The notes under the pieces are model-generated. The model was given only the letters and a program-made list of their open reading frames with translations, had not been told where the DNA came from and did not search any database. From assembly GCA_020346205.1 (NCBI GenBank), contig CP070776.1, positions 911,586 to 920,774 of the forward strand: DNA of 9,189 bases, written 5' to 3'. The DNA is from Deltaproteobacteria bacterium (GTDB lineage: Bacteria > Desulfobacterota > Desulfobulbia > Desulfobulbales > BM004). Of this stretch, positions 6,217 through 9,189 are shown one piece after another. The translations under genes were made by a program, and so were the position numbers. Within the stretch, counting starts at the first letter, position 1. Each line of letters opens with the position of its first letter.

Positions 6217-7611
6217 ATGGCCATAGTGGCACCATTTAGGGCACTGCGTTTTAACCCCCGGAAGCTGGAGCGTCTGGAGGATGTTGTAACGCCTCCCTAT
6301 GACATAATTGATGAAAAAAACCAAGCAGCATTTCAGGCCAGGAATCCATATAATATGATATTTCTGGATATCAGTAAGTCTCCAGGTAAGGGGGATGAAT
6401 CTGAGGAACGGTACAATTCTGCAAAAAATTATTTCACGAAATGGCAGGAAGAAAATGTACTGATCCAAGATGACGTACCGGCAATATATCTTTATAATAT
6501 TGATTACACTCTGCCGTCCGGCATTCTTCTTACCAGGAAAGGATTGGTTGCCCTTGTAGGTCTTGCTGAATTCTCAGAAGGTATAGTCAAGCCCCATGAA
6601 GAGACTTTTGCCACTGTCACCGCAGACCGTTTGCGCCTAATGGACACCTGCCAGGCGCAGTTCAGCCAGATATTCTCTCTTTATGCCGAAGACGGGGCAA
6701 ATATTATTGCCACACTGGAACAGGGTCTCCCGGAGAAACCACTTTACGAGGTGAAAGATGCAGATGGCGGAATACATTCTATCTGGCCCATCGCAGATGA
6801 AGAAATTCTTGCCAAGGTGCAGGGGCTTTTTCATGACAAGTCTGTCTATATTGCCGATGGTCATCACCGTTATTCAACATCATTGCGATACCGGAACAGT
6901 CTGAATGAAAAGCAGGGTGAACTTCCTCCTGAAAGCCCCTATAATTTTACCATGATGTATCTGTGCCCCATGGAAGATCCCGGGCTTACTGTGCTGCCCA
7001 CTCACAGGCTGGTAACACTCCCGGATGATGTATTGCCCGGTCTGCCCACCATGGATGAACTGGTAAAGATGATGGCAATGTCCTTTGAACTGGAGGAAGT
7101 TAAAGGCGGCTCACGGGAAATCCTGATGGCCGAAGTTCTGTCAAGGATGGACGAAAAACTGGCCGAGGGTAAAAAGGACCAGACAATGTTCGGACTTTAT
7201 CATGCTGCCGAAGACCGGTGTTTTCTTCTGACATTGAAGGAAGAAGCCCAATTGAACAAAACCTTAACCGAAAGACCTTCTGCGCTGCGTGATCTCGATG
7301 TGGTCGTTTTGTCAGACCTGGTTGTCGAGGGTATTCTAGGCATTGACTATGAAAGACGTGAAAACGAAAATCTGGTTCGTTATTATGCCGACCCGGACGA
7401 GGCCCTTGATGTGGCAGTCAAGGAGAGTATAGAGAATGAAAATGCTCTGCCCCTTCTTTTTCTCATGAATAATACCAAGGTGCTGCAAGTGAAAAGAGTA
7501 GCTGATGAAAATCTGATCATGCCTCATAAATCCACGTATTTCTATCCGAAAATCCTCACCGGTCTGCTTTTGAATAAACTGAATCCGGATGATGAAATCA
7601 GTATCAAGTAA
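6217..7611 (+). CDS. DUF1015 family protein (conserved, ParB/sulfiredoxin-like DGHHR motif; possible small-molecule kinase)
   Basis: This is a 464-residue soluble protein of the DUF1015 family, about the usual family length. Recognisable marks are the N-terminal PFRALRFNP (6-14), DVVTPPYDII (22-31), NPYN (43-46), KPHEET (125-130), YIADGHHRYSTSLRYR (211-226), LPTHRLV (260-266) and the C-terminal PHKSTYFYPKILTGL (436-450). The DGHHR segment resembles the nucleotide-binding motif of ParB/sulfiredoxin-fold proteins, some of which (SerK, SbnI) phosphorylate free serine. Whether DUF1015 has such activity is an inference from motif likeness. The start is ATG 6217 with a strong AAGGAG at 6202-6207, 9 nt upstream. 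It is the first gene of a likely operon with the TrmN6-like and comM genes, and is divergent from queD. No clear sigma-70 promoter was found. Confidence 0.88.
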   Translation: MAIVAPFRALRFNPRKLERLEDVVTPPYDIIDEKNQAAFQARNPYNMIFLDISKSPGKGDESEERYNSAKNYFTKWQEENVLIQDDVPAIYLYNIDYTLPSGILLTRKGLVALVGLAEFSEGIVKPHEETFATVTADRLRLMDTCQAQFSQIFSLYAEDGANIIATLEQGLPEKPLYEVKDADGGIHSIWPIADEEILAKVQGLFHDKSVYIADGHHRYSTSLRYRNSLNEKQGELPPESPYNFTMMYLCPMEDPGLTVLPTHRLVTLPDDVLPGLPTMDELVKMMAMSFELEEVKGGSREILMAEVLSRMDEKLAEGKKDQTMFGLYHAAEDRCFLLTLKEEAQLNKTLTERPSALRDLDVVVLSDLVVEGILGIDYERRENENLVRYYADPDEALDVAVKESIENENALPLLFLMNNTKVLQVKRVADENLIMPHKSTYFYPKILTGLLLNKLNPDDEISIK

Positions 7612-7651
7612 CCCGAAGTTGTTGAGCTGAAGAGAAAAGCAGTTTTAAGGG

Positions 7652-8404
7652 ATGACACGGTATCAGGTGATGTCAAGACATGTTGAGTATACAGATGACT
7701 CCCTGTTCGACGGACGTATCCGCTGTTTGCAGCACAGCAGCGGTTACCGTTTTTCTTTAGACGCTGTGCTGCTGGGAAATTTTATATCGATTCGGCCAGC
7801 AGAAAATATCCTTGACCTGGGATGCGGTAGCGGGATTGTTTCGCTTATTCTGGCATACAGGTGGCCTTCCAGTCAGCTCACCGGTCTTGATATCCAGCCT
7901 GACCTTGTAAAACTTGCCCGTGAGAATGTAGCACAAAATAATTGGCATGAGAGAATTAAAATAGTGCAGGGTGATCTGCGCCACATTGAAAAATATTTTA
8001 AAGCAGGGCAGTTTGACTGGGTTATCAGCAATCCACCTTACAGAAAAATGGGCACCGGCAGGAGAAACATCGAACCTGAGCAACTGGTGGCCCGGCACGA
8101 GGCCACGTCGGATGTTGCCAGTGTGGTCAAGGCTGCTGCCTGGGCCCTTAAAAACAAGGGAAGGGCAGCCTTTATCTACCCGGCAGTTAGAGGGGCAACG
8201 GTTCTTTATGAATTGAAAAAGCAGGGCCTGGAACCCAAAAGAATGCAGACGGTATACAGCTATCCCGGGAGTTCGGCAACTCTGCTCCTTGTCGAGGCTA
8301 TAAAAAATGGCGGTGAGGAATTAACAATACTGGCGCCTTTTTACGTATATAGAGAGCCGGAAGGGGAGTATTCGCCTGAGATGGAAGCCTGTTATAAGCC
8401 CTAA
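7652..8404 (+). CDS. TrmN6/YfiC-like tRNA1(Val) (adenine-37-N6)-methyltransferase
   Basis: This is a 250-residue class I SAM-dependent methyltransferase. SAM motif I is DLGCGSG (55-61), the acidic end of strand 2 is GLDIQPD (78-84), the motif around QGDLR (106-110) follows, and the catalytic NPPY (127-130) marks an N6-adenine or N5-glutamine type enzyme. The preceding GYRFSLDAVLL (31-41) and LFDGRIRCLQ (18-27) are characteristic of the YfiC/TrmN6 group, which methylates A37 of tRNA1(Val). RHE at 148-150 is also typical. The start is uncertain: ATG 7652 has AAGGG (7647-7651) directly abutting it, with no spacer, while GTG 7667 and ATG 7670 in frame have no better site. An in-frame TAA at 7646 excludes a longer protein. 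It lies 40 nt after the DUF1015 gene. The fold is certain, the exact substrate is probable. Confidence 0.85.
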   Translation: MTRYQVMSRHVEYTDDSLFDGRIRCLQHSSGYRFSLDAVLLGNFISIRPAENILDLGCGSGIVSLILAYRWPSSQLTGLDIQPDLVKLARENVAQNNWHERIKIVQGDLRHIEKYFKAGQFDWVISNPPYRKMGTGRRNIEPEQLVARHEATSDVASVVKAAAWALKNKGRAAFIYPAVRGATVLYELKKQGLEPKRMQTVYSYPGSSATLLLVEAIKNGGEELTILAPFYVYREPEGEYSPEMEACYKP

Positions 8405-8420
8405 ATAACAATGTCACTGT

Positions 8421-8426
8421 AAAGGA
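8421..8426 (+). promoter_or_regulatory. Ribosome binding site that fixes a TTG start for comM
   Basis: AAAGGA at 8421-8426 lies 7 nt before TTG 8434, an ideal spacing. No ATG or GTG is near in this frame, and the first codons (TTG CTA GCA AAA) give the normal family N-terminus MLAKIKSSAVVGVDA, so the rare start codon is well supported. Confidence 0.75.
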
Positions 8427-8433
8427 TTTTTCA

Positions 8434-9189
8434 TTGCTAGCAAAAATCAAGAGCTCTGCAGTTGTTGGTGTAGACGCACTTCCGGTAACAGTGGAAGTGG
8501 ATATTTCTTATGGCCTCCCAGCTTTCTCTACCGTCGGTCTTGCAGAGGGTGCGGTCCGTGAAAGCCGTGAAAGGGTTAAAGCAGCAATAAAAAATTCAGG
8601 ATATGAATTTCCCAATCGCAGGATTACCGTCAACCTGGCGCCAGCTGATATAAAAAAGGAAGGGGCTGGTTATGATCTTCCCATGGCCCTTGGTATTCTA
8701 ACCGCCTCAGAAGTTATTAAGAGTGATAAGCTGGAGAAATTTGGCATTATTGGTGAGCTTTCTCTGGACGGTTCCATCAGGCCGGCTAAAGGCATTCTTC
8801 CAATGGCCATTGCTGCTCAAAAGTGCGGGCTGGAAGGAATTTTGGTGCCTGTTGCCAATGCTGAAGAAGCAGCAGTTGTTTCCGGTATACAAATAATCGG
8901 GATCAAAACACTGTATGAGGCTGTTGAATTTCTTGTTGGTACCATGGAATTGCCCTCTACTGCCTTGGACCTGCATTCGGTATTTAATGATAATGCCAAT
9001 TACAGGGTTGATTTTGATGAGGTCAAAGGCCAGGAACATGTGAAAAGGGCAATGGAGATTGCGGCTGCCGGGGGGCACAATATCCTCATGAAAGGACCGC
9101 CCGGTTCCGGTAAAACAATGATAGCCAGGAGGCTTCCCACCATTCTACCTGAACTCACCTTTGAAGAGGCCCTGGAAACTACCAAAATC
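8434..9189 (+). CDS. comM: ComM/YifB family AAA+ ATPase, Mg-chelatase-like (3' truncated by window edge)
   Basis: The first 252 residues are present and open to the window end; full-length family members are about 500 residues. The start is TTG 8434. Residues about 20-145 form the N-terminal Lon-protease-like (ChlI) domain, with the hallmark lines VEVDISYGLPAFSTVGL (20-36), VRESRERVKAAIKNSG (41-56), NLAPADIKKEG (67-77) and YDLPMALG (80-87). The AAA+ Mg-chelatase domain starts near 190 (DFDEVKGQEHVKRAMEIAAA), with Walker A GPPGSGKT at 221-228; Walker B is beyond the window. In Vibrio and Haemophilus ComM is a hexameric helicase that drives branch migration when transforming DNA is integrated; in many bacteria the YifB role is not established. 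It lies 29 nt after the TrmN6-like gene and is probably in the same operon. Confidence 0.92.
   Translation, partial: MLAKIKSSAVVGVDALPVTVEVDISYGLPAFSTVGLAEGAVRESRERVKAAIKNSGYEFPNRRITVNLAPADIKKEGAGYDLPMALGILTASEVIKSDKLEKFGIIGELSLDGSIRPAKGILPMAIAAQKCGLEGILVPVANAEEAAVVSGIQIIGIKTLYEAVEFLVGTMELPSTALDLHSVFNDNANYRVDFDEVKGQEHVKRAMEIAAAGGHNILMKGPPGSGKTMIARRLPTILPELTFEEALETTKI

Noticed and set aside
8707..9078. 123-codon open frame on the minus strand inside comM
   Set aside because: The + strand encodes the conserved ComM/YifB sequence with Walker A; the antisense frame has no recognisable motif.

Overview
The window is about 9.2 kb of compact, protein-coding bacterial chromosome with moderate GC. 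It holds nine genes and no mobile element, tRNA, rRNA or CRISPR array. The gene content (PyrR, a large two-part U32 protein, a QueD/QueE pair, a DUF1015 protein, a TrmN6-like methylase and a ComM/YifB ATPase) and the protein sequences suggest a deltaproteobacterium (Desulfobacterota, perhaps a sulfate reducer of the Desulfobulbales type). This taxonomic call is an inference from resemblance, not a search result.

Left part (1-4973, + strand): the 3' end of pyrR; an orphan, soluble GAF-type histidine-kinase-like protein whose ATP-binding G1 box looks degenerate; then a rhomboid membrane protease 8 nt upstream of a 718-residue U32 protein, probably an RNA-hydroxylation factor of the RlhA type. 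Middle part (4982-5999, - strand): queD and queE, overlapping by 11 nt, which carry two consecutive steps of preQ0/queuosine synthesis. They converge on the U32 gene with only 8 nt between stop codons. Right part (6217-9189, + strand): a DUF1015 gene, a TrmN6-like tRNA methyltransferase and the 5' two-fifths or so of comM/yifB, with gaps of 40 and 29 nt, probably one transcript.

The only real regulatory space is the 217-nt AT-rich divergent region 6000-6216. On the minus strand, 68 nt upstream of the queD start, it contains a 30-nt stretch (6097 to 6068) with most core features of a preQ1 class I riboswitch: GGUUC, ACCC, six A residues, and a three-base pseudoknot complement (UGC with GCA). 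Its P1 stem is weak and its loop is short. The position before queuosine genes makes it the most interesting signal here.

A loose theme is RNA modification: queD/queE (tRNA queuosine), a TrmN6-like tRNA methylase, and a U32 protein of a family known to hydroxylate rRNA and tRNA. No intergenic stretch exceeds 300 bases.
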